The position numbers and the translations under genes are program-made. Of a stretch of DNA of 64,000 bases, positions 25,975-35,204 are shown one piece after another (within the stretch, counting starts at the first letter, position 1; every line of letters starts with the position of its first letter). The notes under the pieces are model-generated. The model made no database searches and was not told the origin of the DNA. It saw only the letters and a program-made list of their open reading frames with translations. The stretch comes from JAQUBU01 sp036677685 (GTDB taxonomy: Bacteria > Bacillota > Syntrophomonadia > Syntrophomonadales > Syntrophomonadaceae): contig JAVBWA010000037.1 in NCBI GenBank assembly GCA_036677685.1, positions 1 through 64,000 on the forward strand. Direction: 5' to 3'.

Positions 25975-26886
25975 TTAGCGAAACAGGCGGGTGAATTTTT
26001 TGGGGACTTCGGTTTCGAAACGCATTGGCTCGCCGGATACCGGATGGTTAAAAGCCAGAATGTGAGCATGCAGACCCAGTCGGCCTATCGGGTTCTTGCT
26101 GGAACCATATTTTTTATCACCTATTATACTGTGTCCGATATCCCGCATATGAACGCGTATCTGATTCTTGCGGCCGGTTTCCAGGCGAATCTCCAGAAGT
26201 GAATATTTGGCAGCAGACTGCAGGACCCTGAAATGAGTTACCGCTTCGAGCCCGTCGCCCGCCCGGGAACTGGAATACATCAGCCTAGTTTTGGTTTCTT
26301 TCAGCCAGGATTTGATTGTTGCCTCATTTTCTTCTACCCGGCCTTCCACTACCGCCACATAAGCGCGGTCATTCACTATATCTTTCCAGCTTTCCTGCAT
26401 GAAGTGTTTTACTTCTTCTTTTTTAGCAAAAAGCATAACTCCTGAAGTATCCCGGTCCAGGCGATGAACAATAAATATCCGGTTTTCCGGGTTGACACTG
26501 CTGACATAGTCCCTTACCTGACGGTAAGCGGTATTAACCTTATCCTGATCGGAGGCGATGGACAACAGTCCGGCCGGCTTGTCGATTACAATAATATCCG
26601 CATCTTCATAGATTATCTTCAAACTCCGACCCAAACCCTCATCCCTTAAGAGCGACCAGTTGATCAAAATCTCCTGTCCTGAACGCAATTGATGATTGTA
26701 CCGGGTGACAACTTCACCATCGACCAGAACCTGGCGGTGGCTCAATAAAGACTTAATATTATTGCGTCCTTTGGCTGGTAGTTGGGCCATGAGAAATTCC
26801 ATCAATTCTGCGGTATCTGCTACCAAAAGCCTGGTCTGTCTATCTTGATTCGCTCGGCCTCGTTTTCCTGATCTATTTCTTTTCAA
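25975..26886 (-). CDS. RluA-family pseudouridine synthase with S4-like domain
   Basis: A 303-residue RNA-modifying enzyme. A short S4-like RNA-binding part (LLSHRQVLVDGEVVTRYNHQLRSGQ) is followed by the RluA catalytic core with the nucleophilic Asp in HRLDRDTSGVMLFAK, then GRKNQIRVHMRDIGHSIIGD. It isomerises uridine to pseudouridine in rRNA or tRNA; the exact site cannot be read from sequence. TTG at 26886 is the start, seven bases after AAGGAGG; a nearby ATG in another frame meets a stop after five codons. Monocistronic. Confidence 0.93.
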   Translation of the reverse strand: MKRNRSGKRGRANQDRQTRLLVADTAELMEFLMAQLPAKGRNNIKSLLSHRQVLVDGEVVTRYNHQLRSGQEILINWSLLRDEGLGRSLKIIYEDADIIVIDKPAGLLSIASDQDKVNTAYRQVRDYVSSVNPENRIFIVHRLDRDTSGVMLFAKKEEVKHFMQESWKDIVNDRAYVAVVEGRVEENEATIKSWLKETKTRLMYSSSRAGDGLEAVTHFRVLQSAAKYSLLEIRLETGRKNQIRVHMRDIGHSIIGDKKYGSSKNPIGRLGLHAHILAFNHPVSGEPMRFETEVPKKFTRLFR

Positions 26887-26974
26887 ACATTATCCTCCTT
26901 GTCAGGCTCCATAGTTAGGCGGGTATGCGGACAATTTTTCCAGAAAATCATGCTATACCCTAAGATCTTTAAAA

Positions 26975-28429
26975 TTATTCTCTCCAAAATGCGGGCAGGA
27001 ATAAAAGCAGAATAGGGTAAATCTCTAAACGGCCTACCAGCATCAATAAACTCAATATGTATTTCCCACTGTCAGGCATAAAAGCAAAATTGCGGGTCGG
27101 ACCCACCAGGCCAAAACCGGGCCCGATATTGCCCAAACAAGCGGCAGCAGCACTCAAGCTGCTTAATATATCGATATCCAGAATAGTCAGGAATACGGTG
27201 CCCAAAGCTAAAAATCCCATGTAGAGAAAGAAAAACTGCAAAACATTAAAAAGCAAGTTTTCACTTATAACCTTGCCGCCGAAGCGCAGGGGTAAAACTG
27301 CCCGGGGGTGAAGCATTTTTTTGAGTTCAATAAGGGAATGGTTAATTATGATAAGATAGCGCCCTGGTTTAATACTGCCTCCCGTGGACCCGGCACACCC
27401 GCCCACAAACATTGCCATAAAAATCATCATGGCCGCCAGGGGAGGCCACCTATCATAATCAGCCGTAGCAAACCCGGTAGTAGTCACAATACTTACCACT
27501 TGGAAAATGGTCGTTCTAATCTTTTCCTCCCAACCCATCACAGCTCCATGGCTGTTCAAGCCCAATACCACAAGAAAGCTGGAGGCTAATACTATACTGG
27601 TGTAAAATTTAAACTCCAAATTTCTGATATAGGTAAGTAAACTGCGCTTTTTAAAAGCCAGATAGTGCAGGGAGTAACTGGCACCGGCAACAAACATGAA
27701 AAATATTAAGGCCCACTGGATCCAGGGGCTGCTATAGAAGGCTATGCTGTTGTTCTTGGTGGAGAAACCGCCGGTAGCCATGGTTGTAAAAGTATGGCAA
27801 AGGGCATCAAAAAGATCCATGCCCAGAGCAAACAGGGTTAGAAAGCAAGCCAGGCTTATGAGAACATAGGCTGTCCACAACTTCTTGGCGGTTTCACGAA
27901 TACGGGGGCTTATCTTGTCGGAGATGGGTCCTGGAACTTCAGCTTTGAAAAGCTGGTTGGCACGCGCTCCGATACCGGTGATAATAGCTACCAGCAAGGC
28001 GATTATACCCATACCGCCCAGCCACTGGGTAAGGCTGCGCCAAAACAGCAAGCCCCGGGGCCATGCTTCCACATCCGCTACCACGCTGGAGCCGGTGGTT
28101 GTGAAACCGGATACACTTTCAAACCAGGCATCAGCAAAGGAAGGCAAATAGCCAGTCAACATATAGGGTAAAGCACCAAAAATAGATACCACCAGCCAGC
28201 CCAGGCTGACCAGAGCGAAGCCCTCTTTAAAATTAATACTTTCCGTCCCGGCATAAGCATACATCAGTAACAGCCCGATGCCGATGGTTAAACCAGCAGC
28301 TTGCAAAATAGCCATGGTGACAGCAGCTTCGTGGTAGGCTATTGACCAGCCCAGGCAAATAAGCATAGATATACCGATAATCAAAATAATGCGGCCCATA
28401 TTACGCAGAATAATTGCTGATCTAATCAA
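26975..28429 (-). CDS. trkH: Trk potassium uptake membrane subunit TrkH
   Basis: A 484-residue membrane protein of the TrkH/KtrB type with four pore-loop repeats; selectivity-filter-like glycines are visible in SGFTTTGSSV, TMATGGFSTKNNS, TTTGFATADYD and GNIGPGFGLVGP. It conducts K+ under control of the TrkA ring. TTG at 28429 overlaps the TrkA stop (TTGA), so the two are translationally coupled. Confidence 0.95.
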   Translation of the reverse strand: MIRSAIILRNMGRIILIIGISMLICLGWSIAYHEAAVTMAILQAAGLTIGIGLLLMYAYAGTESINFKEGFALVSLGWLVVSIFGALPYMLTGYLPSFADAWFESVSGFTTTGSSVVADVEAWPRGLLFWRSLTQWLGGMGIIALLVAIITGIGARANQLFKAEVPGPISDKISPRIRETAKKLWTAYVLISLACFLTLFALGMDLFDALCHTFTTMATGGFSTKNNSIAFYSSPWIQWALIFFMFVAGASYSLHYLAFKKRSLLTYIRNLEFKFYTSIVLASSFLVVLGLNSHGAVMGWEEKIRTTIFQVVSIVTTTGFATADYDRWPPLAAMMIFMAMFVGGCAGSTGGSIKPGRYLIIINHSLIELKKMLHPRAVLPLRFGGKVISENLLFNVLQFFFLYMGFLALGTVFLTILDIDILSSLSAAAACLGNIGPGFGLVGPTRNFAFMPDSGKYILSLLMLVGRLEIYPILLLFLPAFWRE

Positions 28430-29784
28430 AATTTCCTGCCCCCGTTAAGAAAAAGTCGTTCTATTTTGTGAATACTCTTTTCCAAGGAAAAAACAATCAA
28501 GCGGTCATTTGCCTTTATGGTAAAATTGCCATCCGGTATGATAACCTGCTCGCCACGAACTACAGCTCCGATTAATGAGCCGCTGGGGAACTTTATCTCC
28601 TGCAGTTGCTTGTTGACCGCACTGGCTCCGGGTTGGGCCAGCAATTCCAGCATTTCGGCCCGCTCCTCGCCAAACAAAGTAACTGAGATAATATCCCCCA
28701 CCCGCAAATATTTAAGAATAGCACCGGCGGTTAGCACCCGCGGGCTTAATATAGTGTCGATACCGATCTGTTCAACCAGCGGCATTACATCGGTTCGCTT
28801 CATCTGGCATACGGTTTTCCCTACTCCCAGGTTGCGGGCAATCAAGGCGCAGAGCAAGTTTATCTTGTCATCATCGGTTACCGCTACAAACAAATCGGAG
28901 TAAGCAATATTTTCTTCCTCCAGCAATTGGTAGTCGCTGCCATCACCCTGTATAACCATGGCATTTTTAAGCTTTTGCGAAATCTGCCGGGCACGGGCCA
29001 GATCTTTTTCAATGATTTTAATGTTGATGCCCGGCCTGTGTTTCTCCATGATCTGGGCCAGATAATAGCCGGTGCGCCCACCCCCCAGGATGGTAATATG
29101 TTCAACTTTACGTGAAAAAAAGCCCAGGCTTTTTTCAACTTCCCGCATATCGTCGGTACGAGCTACCAAATGGATGTGATCCCCCAACTGCAAGACGTCA
29201 TCGCCGCCCGGCACCAGCATTTTGTGTTTGCGGGCAATGGCTACAATATTATAGGGCAGGGAAGTACCCAACTCTTTAATCTGTTTATTCAGGATAGCCG
29301 AACCTTCTTTTAATTCCAGTTCTACCAGTTTGACTTTGCCATCGGCATAGTAATCAACATTCAGGGCTTCGGGGTTTGCCGCGATATGGGCAATTTCTAA
29401 AGCTGTAACCCGTTCGGGGTTTATGATGAGATCAATACCCATGATGTCATTGAGGGAAAAATCCTTGACTTCCAGATACTCGGGATTCCTCACCCGGGCT
29501 ACCGTTGTTTTGACCCCATATTTTTTGGCCAGCAGACAGGCCAGCATATTTAGTTCGTCAAATTCGGTAACCGCCAGCAGCATATCCGCATTGCGAACCC
29601 CGGCGTATTCCAATACCGAAGTTGATGACCCGCTTCCGGATATAATCTGCACGTCCAGTTCCTCTTCCAGAACCTGCTGCCGTTCCGGGGATTGTTCAAT
29701 GACGACCACATCATGTTCTTCATTGGAAAGCAATTGGGCCATACTGAATCCTACTTTCCCAGCCCCGATAATAATTACCTTCAT
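28426..29784 (-). CDS. trkA: Trk potassium uptake regulatory subunit TrkA
   Basis: A 452-residue cytoplasmic gating subunit with two RCK units, each a Rossmann domain (IIIGAGKVGFSMAQLL and HITILGGGRTGYYLAQIM) plus a TrkA-C domain. It binds NAD(H)/nucleotides and regulates TrkH. AGGGTGG precedes ATG at 29784. It is the promoter-proximal gene of the trkA-trkH pair. No ydaO-type c-di-AMP riboswitch was recognised upstream. Confidence 0.96.
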   Translation of the reverse strand: MKVIIIGAGKVGFSMAQLLSNEEHDVVVIEQSPERQQVLEEELDVQIISGSGSSTSVLEYAGVRNADMLLAVTEFDELNMLACLLAKKYGVKTTVARVRNPEYLEVKDFSLNDIMGIDLIINPERVTALEIAHIAANPEALNVDYYADGKVKLVELELKEGSAILNKQIKELGTSLPYNIVAIARKHKMLVPGGDDVLQLGDHIHLVARTDDMREVEKSLGFFSRKVEHITILGGGRTGYYLAQIMEKHRPGINIKIIEKDLARARQISQKLKNAMVIQGDGSDYQLLEEENIAYSDLFVAVTDDDKINLLCALIARNLGVGKTVCQMKRTDVMPLVEQIGIDTILSPRVLTAGAILKYLRVGDIISVTLFGEERAEMLELLAQPGASAVNKQLQEIKFPSGSLIGAVVRGEQVIIPDGNFTIKANDRLIVFSLEKSIHKIERLFLNGGRKF

Positions 29785-30009
29785 AATCTACCACCCTAAT
29801 GCAAATTTTAATATATCCGCAGGTAATACATGAACTCCCGGTATCATAACACAAAATAAAGTGAAGAATCAGATAAATAAGTAATTCGTCAATCGGCTAC
29901 AATCCCCTGCTTTTTTTGCTTCCATACATTTTATCTTATAAGAAGCAAGACCCGACCTGGATATGAACTTAGTCTCACCCTATTTAGAATTTTTAACAAG
30001 TTTTGCTTG

Positions 30010-30037
30010 TTGACCAGAACATTTGTTCTGGTATAAT
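30010..30037 (+). promoter_or_regulatory. SOS promoter with LexA box in the spacer
   Basis: TTGACC (30010-30015) and TATAAT (30032-30037) form a sigma-A promoter with a 16-base spacer. The spacer contains CCAGAACA-TT-TGTTCTGG, an 18-base perfect palindrome running 30014-30031 with the Gram-positive LexA core GAAC-N4-GTTC at 30017-30028. LexA bound here would block polymerase directly. It drives the mutagenesis cassette starting at 30212; a 175-base leader without a gene lies between. Confidence 0.85.
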
Positions 30038-30211
30038 GATAAATACCTTATCTGGTGAGGCGTAAGGTGTTAGGGAAAGATACGGCGGTTGCATAATAAT
30101 TCCCAATCAATTACGCACAATTGAATGTTTTTAGCAGTGGGAATATTTTTCAGCCGGGTGCCTGGTTCTTCCCTTCCCGTTGCCTCCTAACAGCCTTAAG
30201 GCGGTGCGGTT

Positions 30212-30736
30212 ATGCATAAAGTGCTTAAAGAATTTAAAAATTCGAAGCTTTTAGATCCAATTATTTATAACATACCCTTTGGTGAAAACGGCAATGATTT
30301 TTTAAGCATTGCGCAGCAAATAAAAACTGCCAGCCTGGTATTGGAATCCAGGCTGGCCAAGCGCGACTGCGGATTTACCTTTCTGCAACTGGAATTAAAA
30401 ACCACGGAAAAATACCTGGAAGTTGAAAAAAAGCTGAGCAAGGTTTGCAATGAAGCCAGTGTACTTGCCAATTTGCTTATGGACCTGCTGCAGCAGGCTG
30501 AACTTAAGGAAGCCCTGGAACACTGTGTTATAAAACTATCGGCCTTTTCCCCGCTCAATTGGCAAGCCCCCGATTTGTTTGCCATGGCCTCCCGGCGTGA
30601 AATCCAGCAGCGAGAAAAAAACCTAGCCAATGTATTGAATCAACTGGAGCACAAATTTCCGGGTCTATTTGACCAGGGAAAAGAAATAAGAAGGCGCGAA
30701 GAGGTGCTGGCCCTCTGGGACCCCTGGCGGCAGTAA
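30212..30736 (+). CDS. ImuB/Y-family polymerase C-terminal (little-finger) remnant or mini-protein
   Basis: A 174-residue protein that resembles only the C-terminal part of Y-family DNA polymerases and ImuB: VLESRLAKRDCGFTFLQLEL then LLMDLLQQAELKEALEHC and VIKLSAFSPLNW, matching the beta-strand/helix order of the little-finger domain, then QAPDLF, which resembles a beta-clamp-binding motif, and a terminal REEVLALWDPWR. The palm and fingers with the catalytic Asp residues are absent. A TAA lies 12 bases upstream in frame and the 175-base leader is too short for the missing 200 residues. It is first in the SOS cassette before DUF6504 and DnaE2, where ImuB normally sits. It could recruit DnaE2 to the clamp. 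Assignment is by eye and remote. Confidence 0.6.
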   Translation: MHKVLKEFKNSKLLDPIIYNIPFGENGNDFLSIAQQIKTASLVLESRLAKRDCGFTFLQLELKTTEKYLEVEKKLSKVCNEASVLANLLMDLLQQAELKEALEHCVIKLSAFSPLNWQAPDLFAMASRREIQQREKNLANVLNQLEHKFPGLFDQGKEIRRREEVLALWDPWRQ

Positions 30737-30800
30737 GTCATTCCCCACTCCCAAACCCCGGAAGGAGCAGGCCCTGCATGAATATGCAAGAGGGATAAGT

Positions 30801-31049
30801 ATGAGCAAATTGCTTTTGCTGAATATAAAGGTTCATTGTGACCAGAACGGCCAGCCGCTGCAACTAAGCAAAGAACAGCAGTGGATTGGAGTTACAAAAA
30901 TCCTGGAGTACTGGCATGATACCGGCTGCTGGTGGAGCGGGGAGAAGGAAAAATCCTTTTACCGCCTGTCATTACAGGACGGCGGCATTTGCGAGATATT
31001 TAAGGACCTGTCCGGCAGTCAATGGTTTTTATACAAGATTTACGACTAA
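30801..31049 (+). CDS. DUF6504-family small protein of the mutasome
   Basis: An 82-residue protein with the Trp/Gly pattern of DUF6504: ILEYWHDTGCWWSGEKEKSFYRL, then DGGICEIFKD and the ending WFLYKIYD. Members of this family sit beside imuB and dnaE2 in many Gram-positive genomes; their role is not established. AGAGGG precedes ATG at 30801. It is 64 bases after the ImuB-like gene and 75 before dnaE2, on the same SOS transcript. Confidence 0.75.
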   Translation: MSKLLLLNIKVHCDQNGQPLQLSKEQQWIGVTKILEYWHDTGCWWSGEKEKSFYRLSLQDGGICEIFKDLSGSQWFLYKIYD

Positions 31050-31124
31050 AAACCTTATGAAATTCCAAGGAAAAGTATACACCCTTCCTCTTAAGCTAAT
31101 TTTTAACGGGCAGGAGATATTGTT

Positions 31125-34100
31125 ATGAGTTTTGTGCATCTTCACTGCCACAGCCCCTTTTCCTTTTTGGATGGGGCCAGTTCCATTGAAAACCTGGTGA
31201 AAAAAGCAGCCAGTTTGCAGATGCCGGCTATAGCTTTGAGCGACCATAACAATGTATGCGCTGCCGTCAAATTCGCCAAAGAAGCTGAAAAAGCTGGCAT
31301 CAAGCCTATTCAGGGCGTAGAAATCACTCTTTTAAACGGCAGCCACTTGACCCTACTGGCCCGCAATGCCCGGGGTTATGCCGCTATTTGCCGCCTGCTC
31401 ACAGCAGCACATCTGGGCAGCCCCCGTTTGGACCCCCGCTGCAGCCTGGAGGAACTGCCAAAACTCAGCGAAGTTATCGTCCTGTCCGGCTGCCGCCGGG
31501 GCGAACTGTCCTCGTTGATTCTGCAGGGCCAGTACCGGGAAGCCCGGCAGCGGGCCCGGGAATATCTTGAATTCTGGGGTAAAGATAATTTCTACATCGA
31601 ATTGCAGAACAGTCTTCTACCCGGGGATTGCTACCTCAATCACCGCCTCCTGGAACTGGCACAGAGCCTGGACATAGGGACGGCAGCCAGCAACAATGTA
31701 CATTACGCCGAACATCCGGACTTTATTATCCATGACCTGCTCACCTGTACACGCAAGCTTTGCACTGTAGAAAGCATCCATCCCGAGCGGCCTTTAAACG
31801 GGGAAAATTATATTAAGTCTCGGGAGCAAATGCAAATGCTTTTCTCCTTTTGCCCGCAGGCTGTCCAAAACACCCTGCACATTGCCAGGCAGTGTGAACC
31901 GGTTTTTAAATTTACGCAAATTCATCTGCCACAATTCCTGCTTCCTTCCGGGGATGACGCCGACAGTTTTCTGCGGCAGTTGGTTCTGGCAGGTGCCAAA
32001 TCGCGATATGGATATGTGGGTGAAAAGATCATGGCGCGACTGGACTATGAATTAAATATCATCAGCCGGATGGGCTTTGCTCCTTATTTTCTGGTGGTTT
32101 GGGATCTGGCCGCTTTCGCCCGGCGCCGGGGCATCCGTTATGCCGGGCGGGGTTCGGCCGCCGATTCCCTGGCAGCTTACTGCCTTTATATAACCGAAGT
32201 GGATTCCCTGACCCGGGGGCTGCTTTTCGAGCGTTTTATGAACCCGGCCCGGGTTGGACTTCCCGATATAGATATCGATTTCGAATCCCACTGCCGCAAT
32301 CTGGTCATTGAATACCTTTATGAGCAATATGGCCGGGACAAGGTGGCTCGGGTAGCTGTTTACAGCGGTTTTCGCGCGCGCTCCGCTCTACGCGAGATCG
32401 GTAAAGCCCTGGGCTTTGAGGCCGATGAACTGGACCGTATCGCCAAAAGGCTGCCGCATTACAGCCATGCCGACGATATTCGTCAAATGCATAAAAAACT
32501 GCCCGAACTGCGAAACAGCCCGCTCAGTGAAAAGCGTTTTCAGCTTTTGCTGGATGTCTGTGAAAGAGTGGCGGGCTTCCCGCGTTTTCTAGGCACTCAT
32601 CTGGGGGGCATGATTATAAGCAATAAAGCGCTTCATCATTTCACTCCCCTGCAAAAATCAGCCTTGGGTCCGGTTATATGCCAGTTTGACAAGGATGATG
32701 TGGAAGATCTGGGGCTGGTCAAGCTGGATTTGCTCTCCCTGCGCACGCTTTCAGTGGTGCAGGAAGTCAGCCAGCATATTACCGGGGAAAATCCCGGTTT
32801 CAGCTATGATAATATTGACCTGAATGACTCGGAAACCTACCAGATGATTGCCAGGGGTGAAACCATCGGAGTATTCCAACTGGAGAGCCCCGCCCAAAGA
32901 GCTTTGCAGTCGCGCCTGGGAGCCAGCCATATGGAAGACATGATAGCCAGTATGGCCTTGATCCGCCCCGGCCCTATAAAAGGCAATATGGTGGAGCCTT
33001 ATATCGACCGGCGCCAGGGGCGGGAGGAAGTAACTTACCTCCACCCCCTTCTGGAGCCCATCCTTAAAAACACTTACGGGGTGGTGCTTTTTCAGGAACA
33101 GGTTATTGAAATCGCCCAGGCTGTCGCGGGATTTAGTGCAGGGGAAGCCGACCAATTGCGCCGGGTTATGACTCATGCCCGCTCTCCGAAATATATGGAA
33201 GAAATCGGGGTGAATTTCGTGGAGCGGGCCATAGCTAATGGAGTAGAACAGAAAACTGCAGAAGAAATATTTTCCTATATGCTGGGTTATGCCAGCTACG
33301 GTTTCTGTGAAGCCCATGCCGCTGCTTTCGCCGCCACCAGTTTTAAGACCGCCTATCTGATAAAACATTATCCGGCCCAGTATTACACTGCCCTGTTGAA
33401 TCACCAGCCTATGGGCTATTACCCCCCGCAGATAATTTGTAATGAAGCGCGCAGGCGGGGAATAAGCATCCTACCCCCTGATATAAACAGGAGCAAGATA
33501 AATTTCGCGCTGGAAAACGGAGGTATCCGGGTGGGTTTAAAACAAATTAAAGGGGTATCGCAAAACTCCTTGAAGGCCATTATTAAGGCGCAGCAAAATG
33601 CCCCCTTCACATCGCTGCCCGATTGCCTGAACCGGAGCAATTTGCAGGAAGATGAAGCGGCCAAGCTGATAAAATGCGGGGCTTTTGATGAGCTGCACCC
33701 CAACCGCCGCCAGTTGCTGCTTAACCTGCCGGGATGGATGGAAGAAAAACGCCGGGCGCGAAGTCCACAAAATTTTTTATTTAGCGGGCATATGGCCGTC
33801 AGCATCCCTGATTTTGCTGATGCGGATAAAAGAGAGTGGGAATACCGCATACTGAACATGGATGTGACCGAGCATTTTATGGCCTCACTACGCCCTGAAC
33901 TGCAAAAAAGAAAGATCAAGTCCAGCCGCGAATTGGCTGATTTAAGCACCGGCTCCTGGCAGGAAGTCTGCGGGCTGCTGCTCCGACCCCACCGACCTCC
34001 TACCCGCAGCGGCAAAATAACCGTGTTTTTTTCCCTGGAAGATGAGTTCGGTTTGATAGATGTAACTATGTTCGAAAATATCTACATGCAATATGGCAGT

Positions 34101-34208
34101 TTTATCTTCGGCAAACAGCAAGGACCGCTTTTAGTAAAGGGCCGCCTGCAAAAAAGAGGCCAGGGCTGCAGCATCATAGCCGGCAAAGTCTCGTTTTGGG
34201 CAGGATAG
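31125..34208 (+). CDS. dnaE2: error-prone DNA polymerase III alpha, DnaE2 type
   Basis: A 1027-residue C-family polymerase. The PHP domain opens with VHLHCHSPFSFLDGASS, the palm has YAGRGSAADSLAAYCL and the catalytic aspartates in PDIDIDF at about 381-385, then a helix-hairpin-helix region and an OB fold (VCGLLLRPHRPPTRSGK). Length and the phrases DGASS, LTLLARNARGY and LSGCRRGEL are typical of DnaE2 rather than the replicative DnaE1 (about 1150 residues). It performs SOS mutagenic translesion synthesis and depends in other bacteria on ImuB for clamp access. GGAG precedes ATG at 31125. It ends the cassette driven by the LexA-controlled promoter at 30010. Confidence 0.93.
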   Translation: MSFVHLHCHSPFSFLDGASSIENLVKKAASLQMPAIALSDHNNVCAAVKFAKEAEKAGIKPIQGVEITLLNGSHLTLLARNARGYAAICRLLTAAHLGSPRLDPRCSLEELPKLSEVIVLSGCRRGELSSLILQGQYREARQRAREYLEFWGKDNFYIELQNSLLPGDCYLNHRLLELAQSLDIGTAASNNVHYAEHPDFIIHDLLTCTRKLCTVESIHPERPLNGENYIKSREQMQMLFSFCPQAVQNTLHIARQCEPVFKFTQIHLPQFLLPSGDDADSFLRQLVLAGAKSRYGYVGEKIMARLDYELNIISRMGFAPYFLVVWDLAAFARRRGIRYAGRGSAADSLAAYCLYITEVDSLTRGLLFERFMNPARVGLPDIDIDFESHCRNLVIEYLYEQYGRDKVARVAVYSGFRARSALREIGKALGFEADELDRIAKRLPHYSHADDIRQMHKKLPELRNSPLSEKRFQLLLDVCERVAGFPRFLGTHLGGMIISNKALHHFTPLQKSALGPVICQFDKDDVEDLGLVKLDLLSLRTLSVVQEVSQHITGENPGFSYDNIDLNDSETYQMIARGETIGVFQLESPAQRALQSRLGASHMEDMIASMALIRPGPIKGNMVEPYIDRRQGREEVTYLHPLLEPILKNTYGVVLFQEQVIEIAQAVAGFSAGEADQLRRVMTHARSPKYMEEIGVNFVERAIANGVEQKTAEEIFSYMLGYASYGFCEAHAAAFAATSFKTAYLIKHYPAQYYTALLNHQPMGYYPPQIICNEARRRGISILPPDINRSKINFALENGGIRVGLKQIKGVSQNSLKAIIKAQQNAPFTSLPDCLNRSNLQEDEAAKLIKCGAFDELHPNRRQLLLNLPGWMEEKRRARSPQNFLFSGHMAVSIPDFADADKREWEYRILNMDVTEHFMASLRPELQKRKIKSSRELADLSTGSWQEVCGLLLRPHRPPTRSGKITVFFSLEDEFGLIDVTMFENIYMQYGSFIFGKQQGPLLVKGRLQKRGQGCSIIAGKVSFWAG

Positions 34209-34263
34209 ATAAGTTTCACGCCGAAATTTTAAAAACAATATAGGGAAAGTAGCATCCCAAAGA

Positions 34264-34450
34264 CAGGCATACACATTTATTGTGGTAAGGGGACACACCG
34301 CCTTCGGAGGAATGTCCCCATCGTGTAAAAGAGATAAAGGCGGGGGAAGGTACATTAAGACTCATTAATTATAACTATGATAGAATTAGATTTATAAAAT
34401 TCTCCTCAACCAGTAGTCCAGACTTATATGGAATACCATGTGTATGCCTG
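34264..34450. repeat. inverted-repeat-bounded intergenic segment with internal hairpin
   Basis: CAGGCATACACAT (34264-34276) is repeated inverted at 34438-34450, 187 bases end to end. Inside, GGGGACA (34289-34295) pairs with TGTCCCC (34313-34319) around CCG-CCTT-CGG. There is no coding frame. It may be a MITE-like relic or simply the dnaE2 terminator plus the promoter region of the next gene. Confidence 0.35.
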
Positions 34451-34507
34451 CTACTTTCAAGCACTTATACTACTTTATAACCTGGATTTAAAAAGGGGGT
34501 ATCAAAA

Positions 34508-35176
34508 ATGTGCGGGCGCTATACTTTGACGGTTGATAAGGACCAGTTGTCCGAGCGTTTTGGCTGCCCTGTCATTGTGCCGGATTATCGTCCCCGCTAC
34601 AATGCGGCCCCCAGCCAATTAATGCCTGTGGTATGGAATGAGCAGGGACAAAACAACATTAAGATGATGAACTGGGGCCTGGTTCCCCGCTGGTCCAAGG
34701 ACCCCACCCTGGGCAGCAAGCTGATTAACGCCCGGGCGGAAACCCTGGCCGAAAAACCATCCTTCCGGGATTCATTCCAGAGGAGGCGTTGCCTTATCCC
34801 CGCCGACGGCTATTACGAGTGGATGAAGCTGGGTAAATCCAAACAGCCCATGCGTATCGTGTTGAAATCGCGGGAATTATTTGGAATGGCCGGTCTTTGG
34901 GAGCGCTGGTCCAATTCTGAAGGTTATGCTTTGTATAGCTTTACCATTGTTACTACCGCAGCAACCGGACCGGTGCGGCATATCCACCAGCGTATGCCCT
35001 TAATTCTGAGCAGAGCAGATGAAGCAGCCTGGCTGAAAACCTCCCCGCTTGAGGCAGCGTCTCTTTTAGCAAAAATAAAACCCTTTGACAACCTGGAAGC
35101 CTATCCGATAGATGCTCTGGTAAACTCGCCGGTCCATGACAGCTCCGAACTGATAATGCCAGTTAATAATTGCTAA
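34508..35176 (+). CDS. SOS response-associated peptidase (SRAP/YedK/HMCES)
   Basis: A 222-residue SRAP protein. It starts MCGRYTL, giving the N-terminal Cys nucleophile after Met removal; NARAETLAEKPSFRDSF, RRCLIPADGYYEW and the His in IHQRMPLIL complete the active site. SRAP proteins form a thiazolidine crosslink with abasic sites in single-stranded DNA and so protect stalled forks. AAAGGGGG precedes ATG at 34508. It follows the dnaE2 cassette by 299 bases; I found no LexA box in that gap, so joint SOS control is unproven though the function fits. Confidence 0.95.
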   Translation: MCGRYTLTVDKDQLSERFGCPVIVPDYRPRYNAAPSQLMPVVWNEQGQNNIKMMNWGLVPRWSKDPTLGSKLINARAETLAEKPSFRDSFQRRRCLIPADGYYEWMKLGKSKQPMRIVLKSRELFGMAGLWERWSNSEGYALYSFTIVTTAATGPVRHIHQRMPLILSRADEAAWLKTSPLEAASLLAKIKPFDNLEAYPIDALVNSPVHDSSELIMPVNNC

Positions 35177-35181
35177 GAAAT

Positions 35182-35204
35182 AAGGAGAGGCAAAGCCCCT
35201 CCTT
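35182..35204 (+). terminator. hairpin after the SRAP gene
   Basis: AAGGAGAGGC pairs with GCCCCTCCTT (one A-C mismatch) around an AAA loop, six bases after the stop codon. No strong T-run follows, so termination may be partial. Confidence 0.5.
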
